The notes: generated from the letters alone by a model not told the origin. A stretch of DNA of 64,000 nt from an uncultured Verrucomicrobiota bacterium (GCA_937860055.1 CALMBO010000028.1:85881-149880); one strand, 5' to 3'. Positions 16,586 through 25,764 are shown, numbered from the stretch's first letter. A program made the numbers and translations.

Positions 16586-17536
16586 CTATTTTGCGTAATA
16601 TGGAAATCCGTCCGGCGGCATCCCCTCCGGAATGTGCCGCCACCGCTTGTAGCTCCACAGCCAGCATTCGGGCCGCGCCCGGATGGCCTCTTCGTAGAAT
16701 TTCGTGACCCGCTGCGTCAGCTCCTGCGCCGCGCCCTTCCGGTCCAGCGCCGCGATCTCCGCCGCCGGGATCACGTGCGGGATTTCGCCCAGGTAGGTGC
16801 CGTCCGCCCGCGGCAGCACGTAGCCAAAGAGGATTTCCGCGCCGGTCATCGGCGCCAGGATGCCCGCCGCGGGCGACACCGCCACCGGTTTCCCGAAGAA
16901 ATCCACGAACACGCCCCCCTCCTCCGGCGCCGTGTTCTGGTCCAGCAGCAGGCCCACCGTCCCCCCGTCCCGCAGGCACCGCACCAGCTTCTTCAGCGCG
17001 CCTTCGCGCTCGACGATCTGCTGCCCCGTCAGCTCCCTCGCCGCCTGCAGCAGCTCGTCCACCGCCGGATTCTTCAGCGGCATCGCCACGCTCGTCAGGC
17101 CGCCCGGACTCATCGCCCAGAAACGCCCGATCAGCTCCCAGTTCCCGAAATGCCCCGTCACCCCCACGCGCGCCGCGCGAAGGGCCATCGCCTCCCGCAT
17201 GTTCGGCGCCGCCTCGAACCACCGCCCCATCCGCGCCGCCGAATCCCGCGAAAACCACAGCAGGTCGAGCATCACCAGCGAGAAATTCCGCAGCGAGTCG
17301 CGCAGGATGCGCCGCTTTTCGGACGCTGTTTTCGTCTCCCCGAACGCCAGGTCCAGATTCGCCAGCCCCAGCCGGCGCGAACGCGCCGAACACGCGTACG
17401 CCGCGCTCCCGAGGAACCGCGCCAGCCCCAGCACCGCCCGGCGCGGCAACCGCGGCACCACTGCCAGCCCCGCGCGCGTCAAGGGCGCCTCCAGCGCCTG
17501 GCGGATCTTCTTCGCGAACGGTTTTTTCCGAGCCAT
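16586..17536 (-). CDS. Lipid A biosynthesis acyltransferase (LpxL/HtrB family)
   Basis: A 316-aa membrane-associated acyltransferase adding a secondary acyl chain to lipid A. The catalytic HX4(D/E) box is intact as GHFGNWE (His129, Glu134). Further family blocks are LLLDQNTAPEEGGVFVDFFG and a C-terminal WLWSYKRWRH. It is the second of two tandem paralogues; the upstream copy at 17553-18446 lacks the acidic residue. The start ATG gives MARKKPFAKK; the frame extends upstream only as a shadow. Confidence 0.9.
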   Translation of the reverse strand: MARKKPFAKKIRQALEAPLTRAGLAVVPRLPRRAVLGLARFLGSAAYACSARSRRLGLANLDLAFGETKTASEKRRILRDSLRNFSLVMLDLLWFSRDSAARMGRWFEAAPNMREAMALRAARVGVTGHFGNWELIGRFWAMSPGGLTSVAMPLKNPAVDELLQAARELTGQQIVEREGALKKLVRCLRDGGTVGLLLDQNTAPEEGGVFVDFFGKPVAVSPAAGILAPMTGAEILFGYVLPRADGTYLGEIPHVIPAAEIAALDRKGAAQELTQRVTKFYEEAIRARPECWLWSYKRWRHIPEGMPPDGFPYYAK

Positions 17537-17552
17537 CGTCCCGTCCCTCGCC

Positions 17553-18446
17553 TCAGGTCGCCGCCGGAGCGGCGGCCTCCCCCGCGGGGCGGCTCTTCCA
17601 GCGCTTGTGCCACCACAGCCATTGCTCCGGATGGAGCCGGATCTCGTCTTCGATGATCTTCGTGCAACGGGCCGTGAAGTCCCGGATCGTCTCCGCCTGG
17701 CGGTCGGAGGGCGGCGCGATCGGCGGGCGCACCTCCACCACATGGCGCCCTTCCGGCGTCCGATGGATGAAGACCGGCACCACCGGCGCGCCGGTCTGCG
17801 CCGACATCACCGCCAGCCCCGGAGTCGTCGCCGCCGCCTTGCCGAAGAAATCCACGAACACGCCCTGTCCCGCCGGCCGGTTCTGGTCCAGCATGAATCC
17901 CACCAGCCCGTTGTCCCTCAGCGCGCGCACGCTGGCCCGGTAGGCATTGTGCGACGGAATGCCGTTCACGCCCGCCTTCCGCTGCATCTCCCACCACAGG
18001 TCGTTCAGCGTCCCGTTCCGCAACGGCTTGGCGATGATCGACAGCGGATAGCCGATCAGCCGGGAAACCTGCAGGGCCAGCAGGGCGTAGTTGCCGATGT
18101 GGGCGATCAGGATCAGCACGCCCTTGCCGCCCGCCCGCGCCGCCTCGACATGCTCCCTCCCGCGCACCTCGAAAAGCCCCGACAACTCCGTTTCCCTCCC
18201 CCCGGCATGGCGCATCAGTTCCATGACATTGAGGGCCTGGTGGCGGCACACCTCCGCATAGATCGCCCGCCGCTCCCCCTCCGTCTTTTCCGGGAAGCAG
18301 CGCGCCAGCGTCTCCAGCACATAGGCCCGGCGCAGGCGAACCGCATGCGCCAGCATCCAGCCACCCTGCCCGGCCAGGGCCATCGCCCAGCTCCGCGGCA
18401 GGGAGGCGACCGCCTTCGCCATCCCTTTCAGCACCCATGCAACCAT
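17553..18446 (-). CDS. LpxL-family acyltransferase paralogue with altered active-site box
   Basis: A 297-aa paralogue of the downstream gene, with the same LDQNRPAGQGVFVDFFGK and WLWWHKRWK blocks. The expected HX4(D/E) catalytic box reads HIGNYA: His116 is kept but position 121 is Ala instead of Glu/Asp. It may be inactive, use another acid, or act on a different acceptor. The ATG lies 6 nt after a -10 box, so the mRNA is probably leaderless; it ends 16 bp before the intact paralogue. Confidence 0.82.
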   Translation of the reverse strand: MVAWVLKGMAKAVASLPRSWAMALAGQGGWMLAHAVRLRRAYVLETLARCFPEKTEGERRAIYAEVCRHQALNVMELMRHAGGRETELSGLFEVRGREHVEAARAGGKGVLILIAHIGNYALLALQVSRLIGYPLSIIAKPLRNGTLNDLWWEMQRKAGVNGIPSHNAYRASVRALRDNGLVGFMLDQNRPAGQGVFVDFFGKAAATTPGLAVMSAQTGAPVVPVFIHRTPEGRHVVEVRPPIAPPSDRQAETIRDFTARCTKIIEDEIRLHPEQWLWWHKRWKSRPAGEAAAPAAT

Positions 18447-18452
18447 GGGCCC

Positions 18453-18482
18453 ATGCTACCCCAGCGTCCCCGCCCCCGCCAA
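18453..18482 (-). promoter_or_regulatory. Promoter of the acyltransferase pair, probably leaderless
   Basis: Minus strand: TTGGCG, 18-bp spacer, TAGCAT, then 6 nt to the ATG at 18446. Confidence 0.4.
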
Positions 18483-18489
18483 GCCCCGT

Positions 18490-18518
18490 TTGCGAAACCT
18501 CCGGAGCCATGGTATTCT
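18490..18518 (+). promoter_or_regulatory. Promoter of the thioredoxin-like gene
   Basis: TTGCGA, 17-bp spacer, extended -10 TGG-TATTCT. It gives a leader of about 20 nt with GGAAGGAAA and is divergent from the acyltransferase promoter. Confidence 0.45.
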
Positions 18519-18544
18519 TCCCCTTCACGGAAGGAAAATTCGTC

Positions 18545-19039
18545 ATGAAGAAAACCATCCTCTGGCTCTCCGTCGCTCTCCTCCTCGCCTGCACCCCCCG
18601 GACCGGCCGCGCCTTCTCCTGGCGGACCGACCTGCCGGAAGCCGCCGCCGACGCCCGCCAAGACCGGAAATTCCTCCTGCTGAACTTCAGCGGCTCCGAC
18701 TGGTGCGGCTGGTGCAAACGGCTCGATGCCGAGGTCTTCTCCACAACGGCCTTCCAGGATTATGCCGCTTCGGATCTCGTCTGCGTCCTCGCGGATTTTC
18801 CCCGGAGCAAGGAACTGGATCCCGCCCTCCGTTCCCGGAACGAGCGCCTGATGCGGCACTTCCGGGTGGAGGGCTTCCCGTCCATCCTCCTGTTCAGCCC
18901 CGACGGCGAACTCATCGATAAACTCGGCTACCAGCCTGGCGGCCCCGACGCGTTCATCCGGGCCATCCAGCAGGCCAGATCCCGGCACCTGATGCGCAAT
19001 CCCGGCCTGCCCCCCGGGCCGAAACTGCCGCCGGAATAG
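18545..19039 (+). CDS. Thioredoxin-like lipoprotein or periplasmic protein
   Basis: A 164-aa exported protein. An N-terminal hydrophobic segment ends in LLAC (Cys16), a plausible lipobox. The thioredoxin fold carries WCGWC (Cys54, Cys57) and the cis-proline region VEGFPSILLF. It probably handles disulphides or thiols outside the cytoplasm. The start at ATG 18545 is set by GGAAGGAAA and by the signal peptide; upstream in-frame residues are not signal-like. Confidence 0.87.
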   Translation: MKKTILWLSVALLLACTPRTGRAFSWRTDLPEAAADARQDRKFLLLNFSGSDWCGWCKRLDAEVFSTTAFQDYAASDLVCVLADFPRSKELDPALRSRNERLMRHFRVEGFPSILLFSPDGELIDKLGYQPGGPDAFIRAIQQARSRHLMRNPGLPPGPKLPPE

Positions 19040-19061
19040 CGCCTTCCCCCTTTTTCCGGGA

Positions 19062-19090
19062 TTGCGGACTCCGCCTTCTTGTGGCTAAAT
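19062..19090 (+). promoter_or_regulatory. Promoter of folE, probably leaderless
   Basis: TTGCGG, 17-bp spacer, extended -10 TGG-CTAAAT, then 7 nt to the folE ATG. No ribosome site is seen before the ATG. Confidence 0.5.
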
Positions 19091-19097
19091 CCGCCCC

Positions 19098-19652
19098 ATG
19101 CAAGACCTCTTCCATAAAATGCTCGTCGCCATGGGCGAAGACCCCGCCCGCGAAGGCCTGCACGCCACCCCCAAGCGCGCCGCCTCCGCCTGGACCTATC
19201 TGACCCGCGGCTACCAGCAGGACCCCGCCGCCCTGCTCAAGTCCGCCGTCTTCGACATCGAGTCCAACCACATGGTCATCGTCCGCGACATCGAGATCTA
19301 CTCCCTCTGCGAACACCACCTGCTCCCCTTCTTCGGCGTCTGCCACATCGGCTACATCCCCCGCGGCAAGATCATCGGCGTCAGCAAGCTCGCGCGCCTG
19401 GCGGATCTCTTCGCCCGCCGCCTGCAGGTGCAGGAGCGCCTGACCAACCAGATCGCCCGCACGATCATGGACACCCTCCAGCCCGAAGGCGTCGGCGTCA
19501 TCATCGAAGCCCGCCACCTCTGCATGATGATGCGCGGCGTCGAAAAGCAGAATTCCCGCATGGTCACCTCCGCCATGCTCGGCAGCTTCCACGACTCCGT
19601 CGCCACCCGCAACGAATTCCTCCATCTTTCCCGCCACCACGATCTCAACTGA
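19098..19652 (+). CDS. folE: GTP cyclohydrolase I
   Basis: FolE (184 aa) converts GTP to dihydroneopterin triphosphate, the first step of folate synthesis. Zinc ligands Cys71 and His74 (SLCEHHLLPF) and Cys142 (RHLCMMMRG) are present, as are the KIIGVSKLAR and QERLTNQIA helices. With pabB-pabC at 49843 it is one of two folate-pathway loci in the window. The terminal region reads HDSVATRNEFLHL as in the family. Confidence 0.96.
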   Translation: MQDLFHKMLVAMGEDPAREGLHATPKRAASAWTYLTRGYQQDPAALLKSAVFDIESNHMVIVRDIEIYSLCEHHLLPFFGVCHIGYIPRGKIIGVSKLARLADLFARRLQVQERLTNQIARTIMDTLQPEGVGVIIEARHLCMMMRGVEKQNSRMVTSAMLGSFHDSVATRNEFLHLSRHHDLN

Positions 19653-19658
19653 TCCATC

Positions 19659-20303
19659 ATGCTTCGACGGTTGATCCCGATCGCCTTCCTGCTCTGCGCC
19701 GCCGGCGCCCCCGCCGCGCGCATTCCCCTCGATCCCGCCACCCTCGGCGGCCCCGATATCTTCACCGAGGCCGAACGCCACGTCGCCGCCGCCGCCCAAT
19801 CCGCCGGCATCCCCTTCGCCTCCGACCCCCGCCCCCTGCCCCCCCGCGTCATCCTGAATTTCGACACCGCCGACGGCAAGATCCAGAAGCGGAACGGCAT
19901 CCTCTACTGGCGCGGAGACATGCTCCCCGACCAGCTCGCGCCCGGCGAAACCGGAACCCTCGTCCGCCGCCTCCGCTCCCGGCCCGGCGCCTGGCGCACC
20001 TTCCGCGCCCAGGAAGGCGTCTCCGCCACCTCCCGCACCAACCTCGTGCCCGCCGTCCGCGCCACCGCGCACTTCACCCTGCCCCCGATGATCATCGAAA
20101 CCCCCTACCAGCTCGGAACCTGCGGCGGCTCCCCCGCCATCCTCGTCTTCTGGCGCACCGCCGAAGAGGACAGCCCCCCCCTCGGCGCCTTCATCGACCT
20201 GCCGGATCCGGCCCCCGACCTCGTCGAAGCCCTCGCCGCGCGCCTCCCGGACTTCCCCGCACGGGCCGACTGGGCTGCCGAATTCGACGCCTTCTCGCGC
20301 TGA
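19659..20303 (+). CDS. Secreted hypothetical protein
   Basis: A 214-aa protein with a signal peptide (MLRRLIPIAFLLCAAGAPAA). I do not recognise the family. A conserved-looking core has VILNFDTADGKIQKRNGILYWRGD and later a glycine/cysteine segment (GTCGGSPAILVFWRT). It begins 6 bp after folE, so is probably co-transcribed. It is followed by a phased palindrome cluster. Confidence 0.7.
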   Translation: MLRRLIPIAFLLCAAGAPAARIPLDPATLGGPDIFTEAERHVAAAAQSAGIPFASDPRPLPPRVILNFDTADGKIQKRNGILYWRGDMLPDQLAPGETGTLVRRLRSRPGAWRTFRAQEGVSATSRTNLVPAVRATAHFTLPPMIIETPYQLGTCGGSPAILVFWRTAEEDSPPLGAFIDLPDPAPDLVEALAARLPDFPARADWAAEFDAFSR

Positions 20304-20346
20304 TGGGCCGCCTCCCCCTCCGATGCGGCAAGGCGCCGCCCGTCGT

Positions 20347-20429
20347 TTTTTCCACGCAATGGAAAAACTTTCGGCGGTTTTTCCACGCAATGGAAAAACT
20401 TTGATGGATTTTTCCACGCTGTGGAAAAC
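20347..20429. repeat. Phased palindrome cluster, three copies
   Basis: Three sites start at 20347, 20378 and 20409, exactly 31 bp apart. The third copy has CGCTG in its centre. They lie between the convergent 3' ends of the secreted hypothetical gene and bamA. Confidence 0.92.
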
Positions 20430-20488
20430 CCGCGCCCCGGACCCGAACGGCGCCTCCCGCGCCGGAAACAACGACGGCGCGGCAGGCC

Positions 20489-22810
20489 CTAGTAGGTGTA
20501 GCCGATGGTGAAGCTGAAGCGGCCGCTGTCGCTCAGGACTTCGTCGGTGTTGATGGGCCACGCGTAGTCGAGCTGGATGGGAAACTGCGGGAAGTCGAAG
20601 CGGACGCCCAGGCCGTAGCCGTCGCAGAAGACGCCGTCGCCGACCGCGGGATTCTCCGCGTCCTCCTCGAACAGGTCCTGCCACACGATGCCCGCATCGT
20701 AGAACAGCGCGAGGCGCACCTTGTCGACCAGCGGCACCGTGTATTCCGCCGTCACCGTCGCCGCCGAGCGGCCGCCGATCGGCTCGTTGTCCTCGTCCTT
20801 TGGCCCGACCTTGCGGAACTTGAAGGCGCGCACGGTGCGCGGCCCGCCCATGAACAGGCGGTCGAAGATCGGTACCCGGTCCGAATCGCCGTATTCCCGG
20901 ATCATCGACGTCCAGCCGCGGAGGCAGAAAACGTGGTCGAACCACAGCGGAACGTACTGCGCGGCGCGCAGCTGGAACTGGTAGGTGTCCGTCTCGCCGC
21001 CGAACGGCCCGCCGGCGAGCGTCGCCGAAGCCGCCCCGCGGAACCCGCGCGTGGCCACGAACGTGCTGTTGCGCGTGTCGCGGATCAGCTCCATCGTGCC
21101 GTAGCTCTTCAGGCGGCCGCCCTCCTCCTCCAGGATCAGCGGGCTCGCGTTCGTCTCCACGTTGCGGATGTCGATGTTCTCCAGCCCGTAGATCCAGTTG
21201 ATGCGGTTGAAGGTGTAGAGCGGCTTGCCCAGCGTCAGCGAGCCGCCGGTGTTGATCTGGTCGTATTCGTCGCTCAGGTAGCGCGCGTCGTGGCGGAACA
21301 GGTCCAGCCCCAGCGACAGCCGCCGGTTCAAAAACCACGGCTCGATCAGCGACATCTCCAGGTCCGACCGTTCGCTGCCGATCTGCGCGCGCAGCTTCAG
21401 CTTCTGCCCCGCCCCTGTGAAGCGCGGCCACCCGAACAGGTCGAAGTTCCCTTGCGTCAGCTCCACGAACCCGATGATGTCGTCCACGCTGGAAATGCCC
21501 GCGCCGATCATGAACTGGCCCGTCCGCTGCTCCTCCACGTCGAAGATCAGGTTGTAGCGGTTCGAGACCGCCGTCCCTTCCGGATAGGCGTTCACGAAGG
21601 AGAAATAGTTCAGGTTCCGCACGCGGTTCTCGCTCGAACGGACCTTCACCTCGTTGTAGATCTCGCCGGGCGCCACGCCGATCTCCCGCCGGACCACCTT
21701 GTCCTTCGTCTGCGCATTCCCGCGGATCTCGATGTTCTGGATATAGGCCAGCGTGCCTTCCCGCACCTGGTAGGACACCGCCGCCACCGCCGCGTTCGTG
21801 TCCAGCGAGATGCGCGGAGCCACCTCCGTCTGGATGTAGCCGCGCGAACCGTAGAAATCGCGGATGTTCTGCGCGCCGCGCTCCATCTCCGCCAGCGAGG
21901 CGTCCGCCCCCGGAAGCACCACCACCCCGCGCGACACCTCGTTGCTCGGGAACAGCGTCAGGCCGCCGAACTGCCACGCGCCCAGCTTGTAGAGGGGCCC
22001 CTCCGCCACCTCGAAGGAGATGTCGATCTTCTTGCGGCTCACATAGGTGAACGTCGGCTCGGCCACCGTCGCGCCGAGATACCCCTTGTCCATGAAAACC
22101 TTGCGGATCGATTCGCGGTCGGCCAGCAGGCTGCCCGGCTCGTAGATGCCCGCGTTGTTCATCCACGTCAGCCACGAGGACTGCTTCTGCGTCATCACCT
22201 TCAGCAGCTCGCGCCGCGGAATGTGCCGGTTCCCGCGGAACAGGATGCGGCGGACCACCGCGCGCTTGCCCTCTTCCACCTGGATCTTCACGTCCGTGAA
22301 CTCCGGACTGCCCTCGACCGGCTGGAGGGTCCAGGTGATTTTCGACTCCGGAAAGAAATCCTTGCGGTAGCTGTCGCGGGCCTTCTGCGCCTTCTGCCCC
22401 AGCAGCGCGTTGTCCACACGGTCCCCCGACGCGATTTCCATCAGCGTCTTCACCTTCTTGTTGCCCAGATAGTCCGCCCCCGACACCTCCAGCATGCGGA
22501 TCTTCGGCCGCCCCGCCACCCGGAACAGGAGGATCGTCCCGCCGTCCGCCGCCGGCTCCAGCCGCGCCTCCGCATACGAATAGGCGCCCGAACGCTGCAG
22601 CGCCCGGATGTCCTCCGACAGCGCCGCCCGGTCCAGCTCCTGCCCGACCCGGGCGCTCACCTGCGCGAGCACCTGCTCCGCGCTGACCGGCACGTCGCCC
22701 ACGGCCGCGACCCGGATGTCGCGGATCGGCACCGCCTCCGCCGCCATCGCCCATCCGGCGGCCGCCAGCCAAAGGATCCCGCGCCTGAACCTGTCGGTCT
22801 TCCTAGCCAT
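20489..22810 (-). CDS. bamA: Outer membrane protein assembly factor BamA
   Basis: A 773-aa Omp85 protein: signal peptide (cleaved after MAAEA), a run of POTRA domains (about 25-350) and a C-terminal beta-barrel. The barrel carries the conserved RGF (ATRGFRG) and lid-loop segment FMGGPRTVRAFKFRKVGP. It inserts beta-barrel proteins in the outer membrane. Of two close ATGs I chose 22810, which has AGGAG at 7 nt; this start overlaps the end of dnaB by 8 bp. The last residue is Tyr, an aromatic end as expected for an outer-membrane barrel. Confidence 0.95.
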   Translation of the reverse strand: MARKTDRFRRGILWLAAAGWAMAAEAVPIRDIRVAAVGDVPVSAEQVLAQVSARVGQELDRAALSEDIRALQRSGAYSYAEARLEPAADGGTILLFRVAGRPKIRMLEVSGADYLGNKKVKTLMEIASGDRVDNALLGQKAQKARDSYRKDFFPESKITWTLQPVEGSPEFTDVKIQVEEGKRAVVRRILFRGNRHIPRRELLKVMTQKQSSWLTWMNNAGIYEPGSLLADRESIRKVFMDKGYLGATVAEPTFTYVSRKKIDISFEVAEGPLYKLGAWQFGGLTLFPSNEVSRGVVVLPGADASLAEMERGAQNIRDFYGSRGYIQTEVAPRISLDTNAAVAAVSYQVREGTLAYIQNIEIRGNAQTKDKVVRREIGVAPGEIYNEVKVRSSENRVRNLNYFSFVNAYPEGTAVSNRYNLIFDVEEQRTGQFMIGAGISSVDDIIGFVELTQGNFDLFGWPRFTGAGQKLKLRAQIGSERSDLEMSLIEPWFLNRRLSLGLDLFRHDARYLSDEYDQINTGGSLTLGKPLYTFNRINWIYGLENIDIRNVETNASPLILEEEGGRLKSYGTMELIRDTRNSTFVATRGFRGAASATLAGGPFGGETDTYQFQLRAAQYVPLWFDHVFCLRGWTSMIREYGDSDRVPIFDRLFMGGPRTVRAFKFRKVGPKDEDNEPIGGRSAATVTAEYTVPLVDKVRLALFYDAGIVWQDLFEEDAENPAVGDGVFCDGYGLGVRFDFPQFPIQLDYAWPINTDEVLSDSGRFSFTIGYTY

Positions 22811-24221
22811 CCGCATGCTCCTGGGTTTCGTCGGTCGGCGCGCGGTTTTCAAACCGCGTATAGCGATCCTCGAAATTCATCCGCACTTCGCCCGTCGGCC
22901 CGTTGCGGTGCTTGGCGATGTCCACGATCGCCAGGCGCTGGTCGTTCGACTCCTTGTCGGCCGGATACTTGCACGGCCGCCGCAGCAGCATCACCACGTC
23001 CGCGTCCTGCTCGATCGCGCCCGAGTCGCGCAGGTCCGACAGCTTGGGCACCGCCGTCTTTTCCCGGGTCTCCGGGGCGCGGCTCAGCTGGCTCAGCACC
23101 AGCACCGGCACCTTCAGCTCCTTCGCCATGCTTTTCAGCGCCTGCGAAATCGCCGCCGTCTCGCGCTGGCGCCCTTCGGCCGCGAACTTCGAGTAGTTCA
23201 TCAGCTGCAGGTAGTCCACCACGATGAACTCCACCCCGTACTTGCGCTTCAGGCGGCGCGCGCGGGCCCGCAGATCCACCGCCTCGAGCCCCGCCGTGTC
23301 GTCCACGTAGATCGGCGCCTTGGCCAGCGCGTCCATCGCGCCCATCAGCAGGCCGTGCTCCTCCCGCCCCACGTTGCCCGTGGACAGGTTCTGCGCCGGC
23401 ACCCGCGCGCGGCAGCAGACCATCCGGCGCACCAGCGACTCGGCGGACATCTCCAGGCTGAACACGGCGACCGGCCGCGGCGGCTGGTTCCGCTCCCCCA
23501 GCGCCACGTTCTCGGCGATGTTCAGCGCCAGCGAGGTCTTGCCCATGGACGGCCGCGCCGCCAGCACGATCAGATCCCCAGCCTGCATGCCCAGCAGCAT
23601 CTGGTCGATGTCGACGAATCCCGTCGAGATCCCGGTGATCCCCTTCTTCTCGGTGATCAGGCGCTCGACCTCCTTCGCCTCCTGGTCGATCAACTGCTTC
23701 CAGGTGCGCTCGACGCCGACCTTGTTCTCGCTCAGGCTGAAGAAGGATTCCTCGGCCGCGTTCAGAAGCGATTCCGCCTCCGCCTCCCCCTTGTAGCAGT
23801 CCTCCGTCACCACGCGGGCGGCATCGATGATGCGCCGCAGCAGGTGGTTCTCGTAGACGCGCTGGATGTAGTAGTCGGCGTGGGCCGTGGTCGGCGTGCC
23901 GGCGATCAGCCGCGCCAGCTCGTCCTCGCCCCCCACGCTGTCCAGCCGGTTCGTCTCGCGGAGGCGCTCGGCCACCGTGAGGAAATCCACCGGCTTGCGG
24001 GCTTCGTGCAGGGCCAGCATCGCCTCGAAGAGGCACTGGTGGCTCTGCACATGGAACGAGGCCGGCGAGATCTGCCGCTCGATGCACAGGTCGAGGATGC
24101 GGGCCGCATCCTGCAGCGCGCATCCCAGGACCGCCCGCTCGGCCTCTTCGCTATGGGGCGGAACGCGGTCCCCGGAACGGGGCGCCCGGGCCGCCCCTCC
24201 CGAATCTCCCGTTCCGGCCAT
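22803..24221 (-). CDS. dnaB: Replicative DNA helicase
   Basis: DnaB (472 aa), the hexameric fork helicase. The N-terminal domain (PPHSEEAERAVLGC) is followed by the RecA-like domain with Walker A ARPSMGKT (222-229), the FSLEMS motif, Walker B FIVVDYLQLM and the LSQLSRAPE and LRDSGAIEQDADVV blocks. The terminus is slightly extended and hydrophilic. It follows rplI, the usual rpsF-ssb-rpsR-rplI-dnaB order. Confidence 0.96.
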   Translation of the reverse strand: MAGTGDSGGAARAPRSGDRVPPHSEEAERAVLGCALQDAARILDLCIERQISPASFHVQSHQCLFEAMLALHEARKPVDFLTVAERLRETNRLDSVGGEDELARLIAGTPTTAHADYYIQRVYENHLLRRIIDAARVVTEDCYKGEAEAESLLNAAEESFFSLSENKVGVERTWKQLIDQEAKEVERLITEKKGITGISTGFVDIDQMLLGMQAGDLIVLAARPSMGKTSLALNIAENVALGERNQPPRPVAVFSLEMSAESLVRRMVCCRARVPAQNLSTGNVGREEHGLLMGAMDALAKAPIYVDDTAGLEAVDLRARARRLKRKYGVEFIVVDYLQLMNYSKFAAEGRQRETAAISQALKSMAKELKVPVLVLSQLSRAPETREKTAVPKLSDLRDSGAIEQDADVVMLLRRPCKYPADKESNDQRLAIVDIAKHRNGPTGEVRMNFEDRYTRFENRAPTDETQEHADG

Positions 24222-24237
24222 GGCCCCGCCCTCTTCT

Positions 24238-24723
24238 CTACTCCGCGGCCGCGGAGGCTTCCGCCACCTTCTCGGCGACGACCTTCACCTTCACCTTGCC
24301 GCGCACCTCGGGATGCAGGTGCAGCGCGGCCTCGTGGTCGCCCAGCGACTTGAAGGGCTCGTACATCGCCAGCTGCTTCTTCTGCAGGACGACGCCGGCT
24401 TCCGCCAGCTTCGCCAGCACGTCGGCCGGACTCACGGAACCGAACAGGCGCCCGTCGGGGTTCGCCTTCACGGAACAGGTCAGCGTCATCTTCTCCAGCT
24501 TCTGGAGCAGCGCCTCGGCCTCTTCCTTCTCCTTCGCCAGGCGGAGCACCGCCTCCGCGCGCTTCTTCTCGATCAGCCGCTTCGTTCCCGCGGTCATCGT
24601 CGTCGCGAGGTTCTGCGGAAACAGGAAGTTCCGGGCATAGCCCGACCGGACGCGGCAGGCGTCTCCGGAACGCCCCAGCTCCGGAACGTCTTCCAACAAG
24701 ATCACTTCAATGGATTTTCCCAT
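24238..24723 (-). CDS. rplI: 50S ribosomal protein L9
   Basis: L9 (161 aa): N-terminal domain IEVILLEDVPELGRSGDACRV with GYARNFLFPQ, a long charged connecting helix, and a C-terminal RNA-binding domain with LFGSVSPADV. It ends with a short Ala-rich tail. It sits between rpsR and dnaB in the standard cluster. Confidence 0.95.
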   Translation of the reverse strand: MGKSIEVILLEDVPELGRSGDACRVRSGYARNFLFPQNLATTMTAGTKRLIEKKRAEAVLRLAKEKEEAEALLQKLEKMTLTCSVKANPDGRLFGSVSPADVLAKLAEAGVVLQKKQLAMYEPFKSLGDHEAALHLHPEVRGKVKVKVVAEKVAEASAAAE

Positions 24724-24745
24724 GGCACACCTGTCTTTCCGCCGC

Positions 24746-24991
24746 CTACGGCAGCAATCCCATCACCCGCGCGCGACGGATCGCGCGCTTCACCTGGCGC
24801 TGCTGCTTCGAGTTCGCGCCGGTGACGCGTCCCGGCACGATCTTGCCGCGCTCGGTCATGAACTTGCGCAGGAACTCGTAGTCCCGGTAGTCCACCTGCT
24901 GGTCGGCCTTGAGCAGGCGCGTCCGCGTCCGCCCCAGTTCTTCCGTCTTCGCTTCGCGCCGAGGGGCCCGTTTCTTCTTGTCTTTCATCAT
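24746..24991 (-). CDS. rpsR: 30S ribosomal protein S18
   Basis: S18 (81 aa), with the core [25 protein letters not shown] and [14 protein letters not shown] blocks split by a few residues, as in all S18. The basic N-terminus is typical. It lies between ssb and rplI. S18 pairs with S6, encoded two genes upstream. Confidence 0.95.
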   Translation of the reverse strand: MMKDKKKRAPRREAKTEELGRTRTRLLKADQQVDYRDYEFLRKFMTERGKIVPGRVTGANSKQQRQVKRAIRRARVMGLLP

Positions 24992-25008
24992 ATCTCGCTA
25001 CTCCATGT

Positions 25009-25437
25009 TTAAAAGGGAATGTCTTCGTCGTTCTTCGCAATCGGATCCGGGAACGAGGCCGGCTCCGGCGCCGCCGCCGTGTCGCGCACCGCCCCGTCGC
25101 GGCGGGGGCCGCTCAGGAACTGCACCCGCTCCGCCCGCACCTTCAGCCGCGTGCGCTTCTGGCCCGTCTCTTTGTCGTCCCAGCTGTCCATCTGCAGGCG
25201 CCCCTCGATCAGGACGGGCGACCCCTTCGACAGATACTGCTTGCAGGTCTCCGCCTGCCGGTCCCAGACGTCCACGTCCAGGAACAGCGTCCGCTCCGTG
25301 CGCTCGCCGCTCTTGTTCTGGAACGACTCGTTCACGGCCAGGCGCAGCGTCGACACCGCCGTCCCCGACGGCGTCCGGCGGACCTCGGGATCCTGCGTGA
25401 GGTTCCCGATCAGCATCACCTTATTCAGCGACGCCAT
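25009..25437 (-). CDS. ssb: Single-stranded DNA-binding protein
   Basis: SSB (142 aa): an OB fold beginning MASLNKVMLIGNLTQDPEVR with GTAVSTLRLAVNE and KGSPVLIEGRL, then a short disordered linker and the acidic tip NDEDIPF that recruits replication and repair proteins. The start overlaps rpsF by 17 bp, coupling it to S6 expression. Confidence 0.96.
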   Translation of the reverse strand: MASLNKVMLIGNLTQDPEVRRTPSGTAVSTLRLAVNESFQNKSGERTERTLFLDVDVWDRQAETCKQYLSKGSPVLIEGRLQMDSWDDKETGQKRTRLKVRAERVQFLSGPRRDGAVRDTAAAPEPASFPDPIAKNDEDIPF

Positions 25438-25753
25438 GGGCCGGTTCCTTCTTCGCCAGCGGGACCACGGCCGGGGCCGAAACCACCTGCACGCGGAACA
25501 CCTTTTCGTCGAGCTTCAGGCGGGCCTGCAGCGCCGACACCTTGTCGCCGTCCAGCTGGAACGCGATCAAGCCGTAGTGGCCGCTCTGCTGCTTCTGCAT
25601 CGGGCGGGCGAAATCCCGCTTGCCCAGGCGCGTGCTGCTCGTCACCTTGCCGCCCAGCTTCTCGATCTCGCCGCGGACGGCCTCGACGGCCCCGTCCCAA
25701 TCCGTGTCCTTCAGGTTTTCCCGAAAGATGACCATTGCCTCGTATTTTTTCAC
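25421..25753 (-). CDS. rpsF: 30S ribosomal protein S6
   Basis: S6 (110 aa) with KKYEAMVIF, the LGGKV turn, LGKRDFARPM and the YGLIAFQLDGDKV strand. The family N-terminus (KKYE) requires a GTG start at 25753, which has AGGAGG at 6 nt; the in-frame sequence further upstream is a shadow reading into pth. Confidence 0.93.
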   Translation of the reverse strand: MKKYEAMVIFRENLKDTDWDGAVEAVRGEIEKLGGKVTSSTRLGKRDFARPMQKQQSGHYGLIAFQLDGDKVSALQARLKLDEKVFRVQVVSAPAVVPLAKKEPAHGVAE

Positions 25754-25764
25754 TTCCTGCCTCC

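Noticed and set aside
18954..22772. Long minus-strand open frame through folE and bamA
   Set aside because: It is out of frame with bamA and antisense to folE; low-complexity Gly/Ala/Arg composition shows a shadow.
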